A stretch of DNA of 26,863 nt from a virus. The position numbers were made by a program, and so were the translations under genes. Every line of letters starts with the position of its first letter. Positions within the stretch are counted from its first letter, which is position 1. Location: IMG/VR virus record IMGVR_UViG_3300044729_001357, positions 1-26,863 of that record, one strand, 5' to 3'. Below are positions 1 to 7,700 of the stretch, piece by piece. Below the pieces are notes generated by a model. The model saw only the letters and a list, made by a program, of their open reading frames with translations. It ran no database searches and had not been told where the DNA came from.

Positions 1-96
1 CGTCGCCAGCGTCGGCCCTCTGTACGAGCCTGCTATGGCGTCCGTGGTGTCGGTTGTCGGCGGCGAGATCGTGCCATCCATGAGGGGTTGGGTCAT
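1..96 (-). CDS. Start of an unidentified gene, cut by window edge
   Basis: The ATG at 96-94 overlaps the TGA of the preceding 69-residue gene (ATGA), and the frame stays open for 32 codons to the edge of the window. The visible N-terminus begins MTQPLMDG and is rich in Thr, Pro and Asp (residues 10-20), so it looks like a flexible leader. Too little is present to assign a family. In T7-like gene orders, the region after the tail fibres holds lysis and terminase genes, so either is possible, but this is only positional inference. Confidence 0.55.
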   Translation of the reverse strand, partial: MTQPLMDGTISPPTTDTTDAIAGSYRGPTLAT

Positions 97-302
97 CCCT
101 TGGAATCCACCTTACGACGACGCTTCTTCCGATAGGCGGCGGGGTCCACGCAGAAGCCGAGGGGGCCTCGCTGGGGTTCAAACGGTCTCCCCGGCGGGTC
201 CGACGAGCGGAGTTCCGCGATGCTTCCCGCGAACGCTTCGCCAAGGTGCGACCCTACCTCATGCCAGTCGGGGTCATCGTACTTTACGCGACGCCTTGGC
301 AT
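93..302 (-). CDS. Small basic protein of unknown function
   Basis: A 69-residue ORF starting MPRRRVKYDD. The ATG at 302 was chosen over an upstream start at 326 because a purine-rich SD (GGGAGGG) lies just before it. It overlaps the 3' end of the metallophosphoesterase gene by 29 bases and ends in an ATGA overlap with the next gene. The C-terminus is strongly basic (KKRRRK near residues 60-65), which could suit nucleic-acid binding. I recognise no family. A small terminase subunit was considered from position alone, but the protein is short for one and no helix-turn-helix is evident. Confidence 0.6.
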   Translation of the reverse strand: MPRRRVKYDDPDWHEVGSHLGEAFAGSIAELRSSDPPGRPFEPQRGPLGFCVDPAAYRKKRRRKVDSKG

Positions 303-1434
303 TGGCCCTCCCGCGCTTGGCCTCAAGGATCTCGGACGCCTCTGCCAAGTCCGTGTAGGCGTTCACGCTGCCCCGAGCCGGGTCCACGACGATGCCCACG
401 GTCGAGCCGTAGTTGCTCGCCTGAGAGGCATATTGGTGCATGGCGGCGAAGCTGTCGATGTGCTTGTAGCCCCGCGCACGGACCAGCCAGAAGGGCTTGT
501 GCCCCTTGTCCGCGTCCTGACCCTGATAGATCTCCGCGTGGTGCTGGTGCCCGGCGCAGAGGATGTCGGCCTCGCCCGAGGAGAACTTGTGCGCCCGCAT
601 CAGCCCATGGACGGGGTTGTAGATGGACGATCCCTTGAAGTCGTGCCGGGCGTCCACCTTGAGCACATGGCCCGAGGGCGTGGCGACCTCGAACTGGGCC
701 ATCCAGTCCTCCTTCACCGCATGGCCCCGAGCCATCCAGTCAAGCGGGTCTCCGTTGCCGTGCGATGAGGACCAGAGGTCGTGGTTGCCAGCGATGATCA
801 CCATCCACGGCACGGCCCGGAAGAACCACTCGGCCAACTGCCATGCTTGCGAGCGGGTGGTCGGCTGCTCCGCATAGAGCTTCACGAGCCTCCCGGACCA
901 GTTGTTCGTCACATCGCCCAAGCAGATCGCATGGACATGGGGTCGGCGCATCAACTCCACATCGCGCTTCAGCAGGGGCCAGTTGCAGCCGGGATCATCC
1001 AGATGAGGGTCCCCGACCACGGCCAGCATGTAGGGGCCATCGTCGCGGAGGCTAAAGCGCATCCACTTCTTGGCAGCCTCATGCCGGGCCTTGCGCTCGT
1101 ACCCCTCTGCCAGCTTGTCGATCAGCTTCTCGACCGGGATGTCCGAGGCGGGGATGAAGGGCGGGTCGTAGCGCGGCTCCAGCGGAGGGGCTGGCTGAGA
1201 GACCTCTGTGCAGAGCGACCAGTTGATCTTGCGACCGGCTGCCCGCTCAATGGCGCGGATGTTGTCCTGCCTGCCGTGGACGAAGAGGTTGAGGCGTGAC
1301 ATGGCCTCCGCGAAGGCTGCCCTCTGGCCTGCCTTGGGGTAGTGGCCGGGCGGGACGAAACCCTCGCGCAGGCATTGCTCGATCATCTCAACGCGGCGAA
1401 GGCCCTCTGCCTTGCCGAGACCGGGGTTTGGCAT
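274..1434 (-). CDS. Calcineurin-like metallophosphoesterase
   Basis: A 386-residue protein with the ordered metal-binding motifs of the calcineurin-like phosphoesterase superfamily: D142-x-H144 in GDPHLDD, GDVTNNW (residues 173-179), GNHD (216-219), a lone His in HDFKG (264), and GHQHH (295-299). These motifs coordinate a two-metal centre that hydrolyses phosphoesters; the substrate (DNA, RNA, nucleotide or protein) cannot be told. Residues 13-48 form a helical segment that could be a small DNA-binding or helix-turn-helix module, as in some phage nuclease-type members. The ATG directly abuts the TGA of the upstream 81-residue gene (TGAATG). The C-terminus is basic. It lies after the holin-like gene and before the window edge, in the late region. 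A role in DNA processing at packaging, or a host-directed phosphatase, are both open. Confidence 0.9.
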   Translation of the reverse strand: MPNPGLGKAEGLRRVEMIEQCLREGFVPPGHYPKAGQRAAFAEAMSRLNLFVHGRQDNIRAIERAAGRKINWSLCTEVSQPAPPLEPRYDPPFIPASDIPVEKLIDKLAEGYERKARHEAAKKWMRFSLRDDGPYMLAVVGDPHLDDPGCNWPLLKRDVELMRRPHVHAICLGDVTNNWSGRLVKLYAEQPTTRSQAWQLAEWFFRAVPWMVIIAGNHDLWSSSHGNGDPLDWMARGHAVKEDWMAQFEVATPSGHVLKVDARHDFKGSSIYNPVHGLMRAHKFSSGEADILCAGHQHHAEIYQGQDADKGHKPFWLVRARGYKHIDSFAAMHQYASQASNYGSTVGIVVDPARGSVNAYTDLAEASEILEAKRGRANAKASRKVR

Positions 1435-1680
1435 TCAGGCACCCTTGCCAAGCATGCGGAACTCCCCGCCCATCGGCCCCACGCAAGCGATGCCGCTAGG
1501 GGCGACGATGACCAGCGTCCAAGAGCCGCTGCGGGATGTGTAGATCACCAGCACGTTGCCATTCGCCATGCGCCCGGCAACGAAGGCGCTCTCGTTGTAG
1601 TCCTTGAGGACCGTTTCGATCCGGTCCAGCGGCAGGCACAGCGGCTGGCTGTCCTGCACAAGGAAAAGAAGACCCTCCAT
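1435..1680 (-). CDS. Unknown 81-residue late protein
   Basis: The start at 1680 (MEGLLFLVQD) is set by a near-perfect AGGAGGG SD a few bases upstream; the longer reading frame from 1776 would run back through the preceding gene and is not used. The product has alternating hydrophobic strands (residues 3-13, 40-58) and a glycine-rich C-terminus. The hydrophobic stretches are too short and interrupted for a clear membrane span. It sits between the holin-like gene and the metallophosphoesterase, so a lysis accessory role is possible but unsupported by any motif. Confidence 0.7.
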   Translation of the reverse strand: MEGLLFLVQDSQPLCLPLDRIETVLKDYNESAFVAGRMANGNVLVIYTSRSGSWTLVIVAPSGIACVGPMGGEFRMLGKGA

Positions 1681-1688
1681 GTTCCCTC

Positions 1689-1988
1689 CTATCGAAGCGG
1701 GAATAATGGCATCCACTTCACCACGACAGCCGTGACAGCCCCGCTCAACCCGCCAACGGCAACCAATACCCTCCATCCTCCACCAGCAGCGTCCATGGCA
1801 GAGCGCACAGCCTTGAGGTCAGCGGACATCGCCTCGACGCACTTGGTCAGGGCCTTTACTTCGGCCTCCAAGCGACCAAACTCACGGGGGTCAATCTCGG
1901 ACACCTTCGACCTCCATCCACGAACGAGGGGCTTGGCGTCGCTCCATCTTGGAGATCCGATGGTCCACTTTTCGTCCTCCAGATCCAT
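1689..1988 (-). CDS. Holin-like single-span membrane protein
   Basis: A 99-residue product with a helical, coiled-coil-like segment (about residues 36-68), a Gly-Gly-Gly-Trp hinge, one hydrophobic segment (about 72-90) and a short basic end. This layout, with a cytoplasmic coil and one C-terminal span, is shared by many small phage holin or lysis-associated proteins placed after tail-fibre genes, as here. The start is uncertain. ATG at 1988 lies 3 bases after the fibre gene stop but has a poor SD. A GTG at 1904 has a good GGAGGT site 5 bases upstream and would give a 71-residue protein beginning at the coiled coil. Function is inferred from topology and position only. Confidence 0.65.
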   Translation of the reverse strand: MDLEDEKWTIGSPRWSDAKPLVRGWRSKVSEIDPREFGRLEAEVKALTKCVEAMSADLKAVRSAMDAAGGGWRVLVAVGGLSGAVTAVVVKWMPLFPLR

Positions 1989-1991
1989 TGG

Positions 1992-3629
1992 TCACGGGTT
2001 GACCTGTGCATTGTTGGGCTTCCGAGACTGCACGAACCGCTTGCCAGCAGTCGCCGTCCAAGTGTTGGAGCCGCTCGCGTTGTAGCTGGAGCTCGACGAG
2101 CGCAGCTTGAACCCGCCAGCGGTCTTGTCCGCATGGGTGCCAAAAGTCACGGCGTTTCCGTTGATCGTCAGCGTCGCGGGGTTGCCGTCCGTCCACACGA
2201 AAGGCCCATCCGCCGCCGCATTGCCAGTGAAGGTTCCGCTGGTGGAGACTGCGGTGCTGGTGATGTTGGCAGTAGAGAGCGCCTTGAAGCCGCTGGGCGG
2301 GGTGTAGGCGAAGGCGCGCTGGCCGAAGTTGAAGTCGCCAAGCCCACCATTCTCAACGTGGACTGCCACGCGGAACGGCCCCGTCAGGCTTGTGAACGCG
2401 GCATTGGTGCCAGCGACGGGATCTCCGCTGTTCTGCACGGTCCCATTCTTGCTGAAGTAGAGCTTGCCGTTGTCTGCGTCGATTATGATCCCGATGACAT
2501 CGCCAGCCGTCCATGAGTTGCCGTATGCGGTGTACGAGCCGTTGTTCACTTTCTGGCCGCCAGGATCATAGGCGTAGGTGAACGCATCCTGACCAAGGTA
2601 GCGGTTGGCCCCAGCGTTCACGCTTCCGGTGATGATGCCGGGCGAGAGATTGGCGACATCCGCTCCAGCAGTCATCTCGCAGTACCACTTGCCGCTTGAC
2701 GGCCAGATGGAAGAGTACGCCTGCGCCAGTGAAGCACCGCTGCGCGTGACCTGTAGGTTGGCCCGTTGGAACGTCGCAGCAGTTCCGCTCAGGTCGAGCG
2801 GGTTCATCACCGCGTAGTTCAGCGTCGGAGTGTCGGTCATCTGGTCAAACGTCGTGCCAGCCGTCACCGAGATGCCGCTCGTCGTGAAGTTGTTGGAGTT
2901 GCCAGAGGTGTCGTAGCCGATGGTCGTGGTGCTGGTGGCGTCCTTGAACTGAAGGAAGAAGCCGTTGGCCCCGAACGTGCCAGAATACGCTTTCGGCACC
3001 CATACGCCGGTGGTGGCGTCGGTCTGGCCGAAGGAGGAGGGCGTCAGGGCCTGCCCGTCGATGAAGTAGACGTTCGCCATGTAGCCGTCGAAATTATATG
3101 AAGACGCTGCTGGAGCATCAAGACCAACTCTCTGAGCTGCTGAAGCATTATTAAATCCAAGTGTTGTATTTTGAGTTGGATTATTGCTTGTACCAAAAGA
3201 TGTTAACTGCGTACCATTTACATACAGCTTAATACGATCAGCAGCCGTAGCGAGTGTTGTATCTACAGCCATTACAATGTGATACCAAGCAGATGGATCT
3301 CTGAATGTTGCAGATGAAATTCTCCAGTCTGTTGCCCATCCGCCAACTTGAAGAGATGGAAAACCAGAAACAACATTTGAAATTCTTAGAGTTCCTCTCC
3401 CAGCATCATTGCTTGCAGTATAACCACTAAATAGAGTTCCATAATCAGCATTGCTGGTAACAGATAGTCCAAGTTTTACCCACCCAGACCAAGTAAAAAT
3501 CTTGTCATTTGTTGGAGTAACTCCAGCGGTGCGCGACAGGTGACCGTTATTGCTTGCCCGGAAGCGCAGCGAGTTGGCGATCTGGTAGCCACCGCCACCG
3601 ATGCGGAACATCGGATGAGCGCCGAACAT
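1992..3629 (-). CDS. Tail receptor-binding protein, LamG + SPRY domains
   Basis: 545 residues. Residues about 18-228 resemble a concanavalin-like LamG fold, with the strands FTWSGWVK (45-52), WYHIVMAVD (115-123), RIKLYVNG (132-139) and the hallmark FDGYMANVYFIDG (180-192). Residues about 300-440 resemble a SPRY domain (SGKWYCEM, GDVIGIIIDADNGKLYFSKNG, NFGQRAFAYTPPSGF). The C-terminal 90 residues match the NGNAVTFGTHADK-type tail seen in many phage fibre proteins. Both folds bind glycans or proteins, so a virion-surface receptor-binding or decoration role is likely. It is coupled to the upstream fibre gene by TGATG. Bases about 3091-3522 (residues 36-179) are AT-rich, unlike the rest of the gene; see findings. 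Confidence 0.85.
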   Translation of the reverse strand: MFGAHPMFRIGGGGYQIANSLRFRASNNGHLSRTAGVTPTNDKIFTWSGWVKLGLSVTSNADYGTLFSGYTASNDAGRGTLRISNVVSGFPSLQVGGWATDWRISSATFRDPSAWYHIVMAVDTTLATAADRIKLYVNGTQLTSFGTSNNPTQNTTLGFNNASAAQRVGLDAPAASSYNFDGYMANVYFIDGQALTPSSFGQTDATTGVWVPKAYSGTFGANGFFLQFKDATSTTTIGYDTSGNSNNFTTSGISVTAGTTFDQMTDTPTLNYAVMNPLDLSGTAATFQRANLQVTRSGASLAQAYSSIWPSSGKWYCEMTAGADVANLSPGIITGSVNAGANRYLGQDAFTYAYDPGGQKVNNGSYTAYGNSWTAGDVIGIIIDADNGKLYFSKNGTVQNSGDPVAGTNAAFTSLTGPFRVAVHVENGGLGDFNFGQRAFAYTPPSGFKALSTANITSTAVSTSGTFTGNAAADGPFVWTDGNPATLTINGNAVTFGTHADKTAGGFKLRSSSSSYNASGSNTWTATAGKRFVQSRKPNNAQVNP

Positions 3630-4333
3630 CAGGCAAATCCGGTGCTGATGCGGGCGTAGATCACGCTGGTCTCCGCGACGAAGTACGCAACCATGTCACG
3701 CGCCGATGCGGTCGTGGACAATCCGGGGAACGCCCCCCCCTCCCAGATCCACGAATTGGTGAACGTCGCCGCTTGGTTGCCCGAGACGTTCTGGATGCAC
3801 TCGATCACCCCGGTCGCACCCGGCACCGCACCCGTGGGGGCGTTGAACGTCACGGCACCCGAGAGGACCATGCGGTGGTTGAGCGCGGTGTTCAGGTTCA
3901 GCGTGATCGTGCCAGCCGTGGTGCCCATGGAGTTGATGGCACCGAAGACCGCCGCACCGCTGTTGGCCTGACCGGCGACGAAGACATCGCTGCCGAGCGT
4001 CCCCGCCCCAAGGCCCGTGATAGCCGCTGCCGTGGTCGCAGCAGAGAAGACCCTCGCCCCAACCGCACCGGCCCCAATGGCCGTCTGGGCTGCGGTCGTC
4101 GTGGCTGCCGAGAGGAGGGCAATGCCCGTGGCCCCGACCGGGAGGATGCTTGCCGAGGTGGAACTGATGAAACGCGGGACGCCCGTCTGCCCTGCCGAAA
4201 CGAGGTTGGTCGCCACCGCAAGGGCCTCTTGGTAGTCAGCCCATGAGTCGATGAGGTTGCTGAAGTCAGCACTCGTGGGCTGGAAGTACGCCTTCCAGAG
4301 GGCCTTGAGCGCTGACTTCGACAGGGCAGTCAT
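3629..4333 (-). CDS. Tail-fibre-like protein
   Basis: 234 residues. The N-terminus (about 5-33) carries a helical motif, LK..F.PTSADFSNLIDS, that is also found in the 229-residue protein at 13791-14480 and is typical of the attachment end of phage fibre or spike proteins. The middle (60-120) is an Ala/Gly/Thr-rich repetitive shaft. The last 110 residues form a beta-rich head with the pattern LNLNTALNHRMVLSG...GATGVIECIQN...WIWEGG, common at the ends of phage fibres. The SD is GAGGGTG before ATG 4333. The gene is followed at once by the LamG/SPRY gene, suggesting the two act on the same appendage. A run of eight G residues (mRNA sense) codes the tip region. Confidence 0.75.
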   Translation of the reverse strand: MTALSKSALKALWKAYFQPTSADFSNLIDSWADYQEALAVATNLVSAGQTGVPRFISSTSASILPVGATGIALLSAATTTAAQTAIGAGAVGARVFSAATTAAAITGLGAGTLGSDVFVAGQANSGAAVFGAINSMGTTAGTITLNLNTALNHRMVLSGAVTFNAPTGAVPGATGVIECIQNVSGNQAATFTNSWIWEGGAFPGLSTTASARDMVAYFVAETSVIYARISTGFA

Positions 4334-4340
4334 GGCACCC

Positions 4341-4529
4341 TCAGTAGCTGCGGTTCCGGCGGGCGGGGTTCGTCTTCTGCGCCCCCATGGATACCTTGGC
4401 CGAGGGGATCGTGCCAGTTGGGTACTGGCAGTTCACCTTGCAGGAGGCCATGGACTTCTTGCCGCCGCCATACTCGCGGGCCTTCTCTGCCTTGGACTCG
4501 GTCTTCTCATGGTTGTAGTGGCTGGGCAT
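4341..4529 (-). CDS. Small basic protein of unknown function
   Basis: 62 residues beginning MPSHYNHEKT. The ATG at 4529 overlaps the stop of the preceding mini-gene (TGATG) and is served by GGAGGAAG in that gene's tail; the GTG immediately before it is a less likely start. The product is rich in Lys, Ser and Asn with two Cys (C-K-V-N-C near residues 31-35) and no membrane segment. A CxxxC pair alone is not enough to call metal binding. It lies between the ejection-protein and fibre genes. Confidence 0.65.
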   Translation of the reverse strand: MPSHYNHEKTESKAEKAREYGGGKKSMASCKVNCQYPTGTIPSAKVSMGAQKTNPARRNRSY

Positions 4530-4696
4530 CACTTCCTCCGCTTCTTGGACATGCCTGCTTCCGAGAGGGCAATGGCGATGGCCTGCCCCCGCTTCTTGAC
4601 GACGGGACCGCGCGGGGAGCCGCTGTTGAGCGTGCCTCGCTTGTATTCGCCCATCACCTTCTCGACCTTCTTCTGGCCCTTCGACATCTTCTTCAC
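4529..4696 (-). CDS. Lys-rich mini-protein, DUF6496-like
   Basis: 55 residues, starting at GTG 4696 with a TAAGGAG SD six bases upstream, where the TAA is the stop of the 1139-residue gene; an in-frame ATG at 4687 is an alternative. It is too short to appear in a 60-residue ORF screen. The sequence MGEYKRGTLNSGS...KKRGQAIAIALSEAG resembles the small basic family I know as DUF6496, whose members share a tail of the form KQAIAIALSEA and have no known function. That family name is from memory and unsearched. Strong positive charge (KKRRK end) suggests nucleic-acid contact. Confidence 0.75.
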   Translation of the reverse strand: MKKMSKGQKKVEKVMGEYKRGTLNSGSPRGPVVKKRGQAIAIALSEAGMSKKRRK

Positions 4697-4706
4697 GGCT
4701 GGCTCC

Positions 4707-7700
4707 TTATGGCTTTGTCAGTTCGCTCCACAACCTTGTGGCGTTGTCCGTGGCGTATTGGCCGAGGCGCACACCACCCCTGACCAGCTTGTCCCCAAAG
4801 TCGGAGTCCCCACGCCTTGGCTCGAAGTCGTTGTAGATGTCCCTCGCCACCTGAGAACTCAGTCCAACTCCGAGGCTTGTCGCCAAGGTTGCGGCCTCGT
4901 TGCTCCGGTTGCCGATGGAGACCAGCTTACCAAACCGAATGGGGTCGAGGAGTGCCCTTGCCGCCCTTTCCTGAAGGTTCCCCTGCTGCCACTTGATGAG
5001 GGAGTTGGCGATGCGAGCCTCCGAGGACAGGACGCCAAATGCGAGCTTTGCGGTGCCCTTTGCAAAGTTTAGGGCTGTCAGGGCCGGGTTCTGCCCCTGA
5101 GTCACCACAACGTGCTGGCTCTTCGGGTTGAGGATCGCGCCTGTCCGGGCGAGGTCGGCAATGGCCTTCACGGGGTCTGCCCCATCCCCAAGCACCGTCT
5201 TGAGGAACTGCATGGACGGGCCATCGTTCACGAACTTGAACATGCCCTCGACATCCATCGCGAGGTCTCGACCGCCCGTTGTCGTCCCGCGAGCCGTCTC
5301 GGACTGGATCGCCATCTTTTTGTAGAAGGCCCCGAGGATGGAGCGGCGAAAGTCTGGGATGAGTTCCGGAGCCTCCTTCGCCATCCAATCCATGACCTGT
5401 CGAGCGGCGTCTGGATTGGCTTGGTCAAGGAACTTTTCTGCGATGCGGGAATAGTCGTTTGAGGCGACGCCCGTCTTCATGCCAACTGCACCGCGAAGGG
5501 TGCGCGCCATGGTGTTGGCGAGGGTGACGGCTTTCTTGTCCTCTTCGATGCGGGCAGACGCAGCGAGGATGTTGGTCTGGAGATAATCAAGCTGCGCTGC
5601 CTTGCGCTGGGCGTCCTCGCGCAGGAACGTCGTCAACTCACGCATTCTCGTCCCGAACCCCGGAGAGATCGCCTTCGATACCCAATCCGCACGGCCACGC
5701 TCCATCTCGTTGAAGAACTTGGCCGTGTCGAAGACCTCGTTCCCCTCCTTGTCGAAGGAGATGTATTGGCGGCGGAGCTTCAGGTTGGACAGGGACTGGA
5801 TTTGCGTGACCAGCTTGTCTGCCTCTTCCTTCGGGAGCCTCCTGCGAATGGCGGAGACAGCGTTCTGGGCTTGGTCAGGAGGCATGTCCAAGAAGCGATT
5901 GAACCAGTTGTCGTAGGTGTCACCGGGCTTGATGCCAAGCGCAACGCGACGTTCCGAGAACGTCTCAAGGTTGCGGATCTTGACCAACTCATCGGGCGTG
6001 AACCACGACTTCAGGATCACCTCGTTGTCGGCAATCCATCGGCGCAGGCCATTGGCGTTGACGTTGCCCTGCGCGTCGATGAACCGCTGGTCGAGATCCC
6101 AGAGCAGGCCGCCCTTGATCGTGTCGCGGACGGGCTTGTCTTCCGGCTTCGTCAGGAGGCGGGACAGGGCCGTGGACGTTTCCACGTTGCCGAGGATCTT
6201 CCCGGCTGCCGTGGAGTTGCTCAAAAGGTCTGCACCACCAGAACTGCGCTGGAGGAACCTGTCGATTCCAGCCTGTCGGTACGCCTGCTTGGTTGCGTAA
6301 TACTGGGCGTTCGCGTCAGTCAGCCTCTCCGCAAGGTTTTGCGGTAGGCGACTGAGCATCTCCTTGCCGATGGACTCCTCAAGATCAGCCATCATCTCAA
6401 GGTTGGCGTTCCATTCCTTTGTCCAGCCGTTGCGGATGGATGCCTTGAGGTTGCTCGACGCCTCCATCAACTGCTGGTAGGTGACGGGGACGGGATTGCC
6501 ATCCTCGTCAACGAGCATCCGAAGGGCGCTCTTGACGATGCTCGCGTCTGTCTCCGAGAGGGCCGGGATGATGTCCCGCTCAATCTGCTTCTCCCACCCC
6601 TTCAGGGTCGAGATGACGCCCTCTGCCGGTGCGCTGCCAGATGCGCCACCGACCTTCTTGGCCTCGTCCATGATCTCTCTGGATCTCTGGACTGCGCGGT
6701 TGAAGGCGTCGTCGGCAGCCGTCTTCCCCTGCGCTCCAAGCTGGAGATCCGGGTGGACGACCTTGCCGACAGCTTCGACCTCTTGCCGCGCAGAAGGCCC
6801 AACTGCGCTGACGATGGCGCGCCCAACGTCCTGCTGCGTGGTCTGCGGGGAGATTGGGACGCCACCGTTTGCCTTGATGATGTCATCGAAGCGAGCGATG
6901 GCTTCCTTGTTGAGCAGGATCGGCGTGGACTTCTGGAGGTCGGCAAGCTGCTGCTTGAGTGCCCTCACCTCCTCCCCTTCCGGCATCCCGGACAGGGCAA
7001 GGCGGGCATCAAGTTCGCGGAACACGCTTGCGGAGTCCGTCGCCTCAAGCCTCCCACCTGTCGCTTGACCCAGCTTGTCGATGAGGAACTGTTCCTTCTC
7101 GCGCGCACGCTTCAGGAACGCGACGCTGAGATCATCCCCTCGCTCGCGGAGGTATCTCTCGATTGCCACCACAAAGGATCCGGAGTCCTTCGCGGCAATG
7201 ACATCAGATGCGGTGAGAAGCTGTGCGGCATCTTCACCGATCAGGTCCGCAAGCTCGTCTCGGATCTTCTTGTATTCGTCCCCCGCGAGGTTGCGGATAG
7301 GCACTCCAGCCGAACGGAAATACCGCACCACCTTGTCGAAGTAGTTGCCAAGTTGGGCGGCTGCCGCCTCCATGGCTCCGGACTTGGCCGCCTCATACAG
7401 GCGACTGGATCCGCTTTCCGGAGGCATACCGAACACGGACTGCCCGATCTGCGTCCGACCAAGTTCTCCGCCGAACCCGCCAATGCCAGCGCCAACCACG
7501 CCGCCAACACCGCCAAAGCGCGCGCCAGCGAGGCCACCAAGAAGAAGGGCCCCGGCGGTCTGCGGGACGCTTCCGGCCATGGAGGCGATGTCCCCCATCG
7601 TGATTGTTCCCGGCTTCGAGAACGTCGTCCATTGCCCCGGCTGTCCACCTATCTCCGCACGCTTGCGGAACACCATCTTGCCCTCAAGCGGACCTTGCGT

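Noticed and set aside
5917-6300. Possible repeats, CRISPR array or tRNA genes anywhere in the window
   Set aside because: No regularly spaced direct repeats and no cloverleaf-like segments were noticed by eye; almost every base is inside a minus-strand coding frame. A tRNAscan or CRISPR finder run was not possible.
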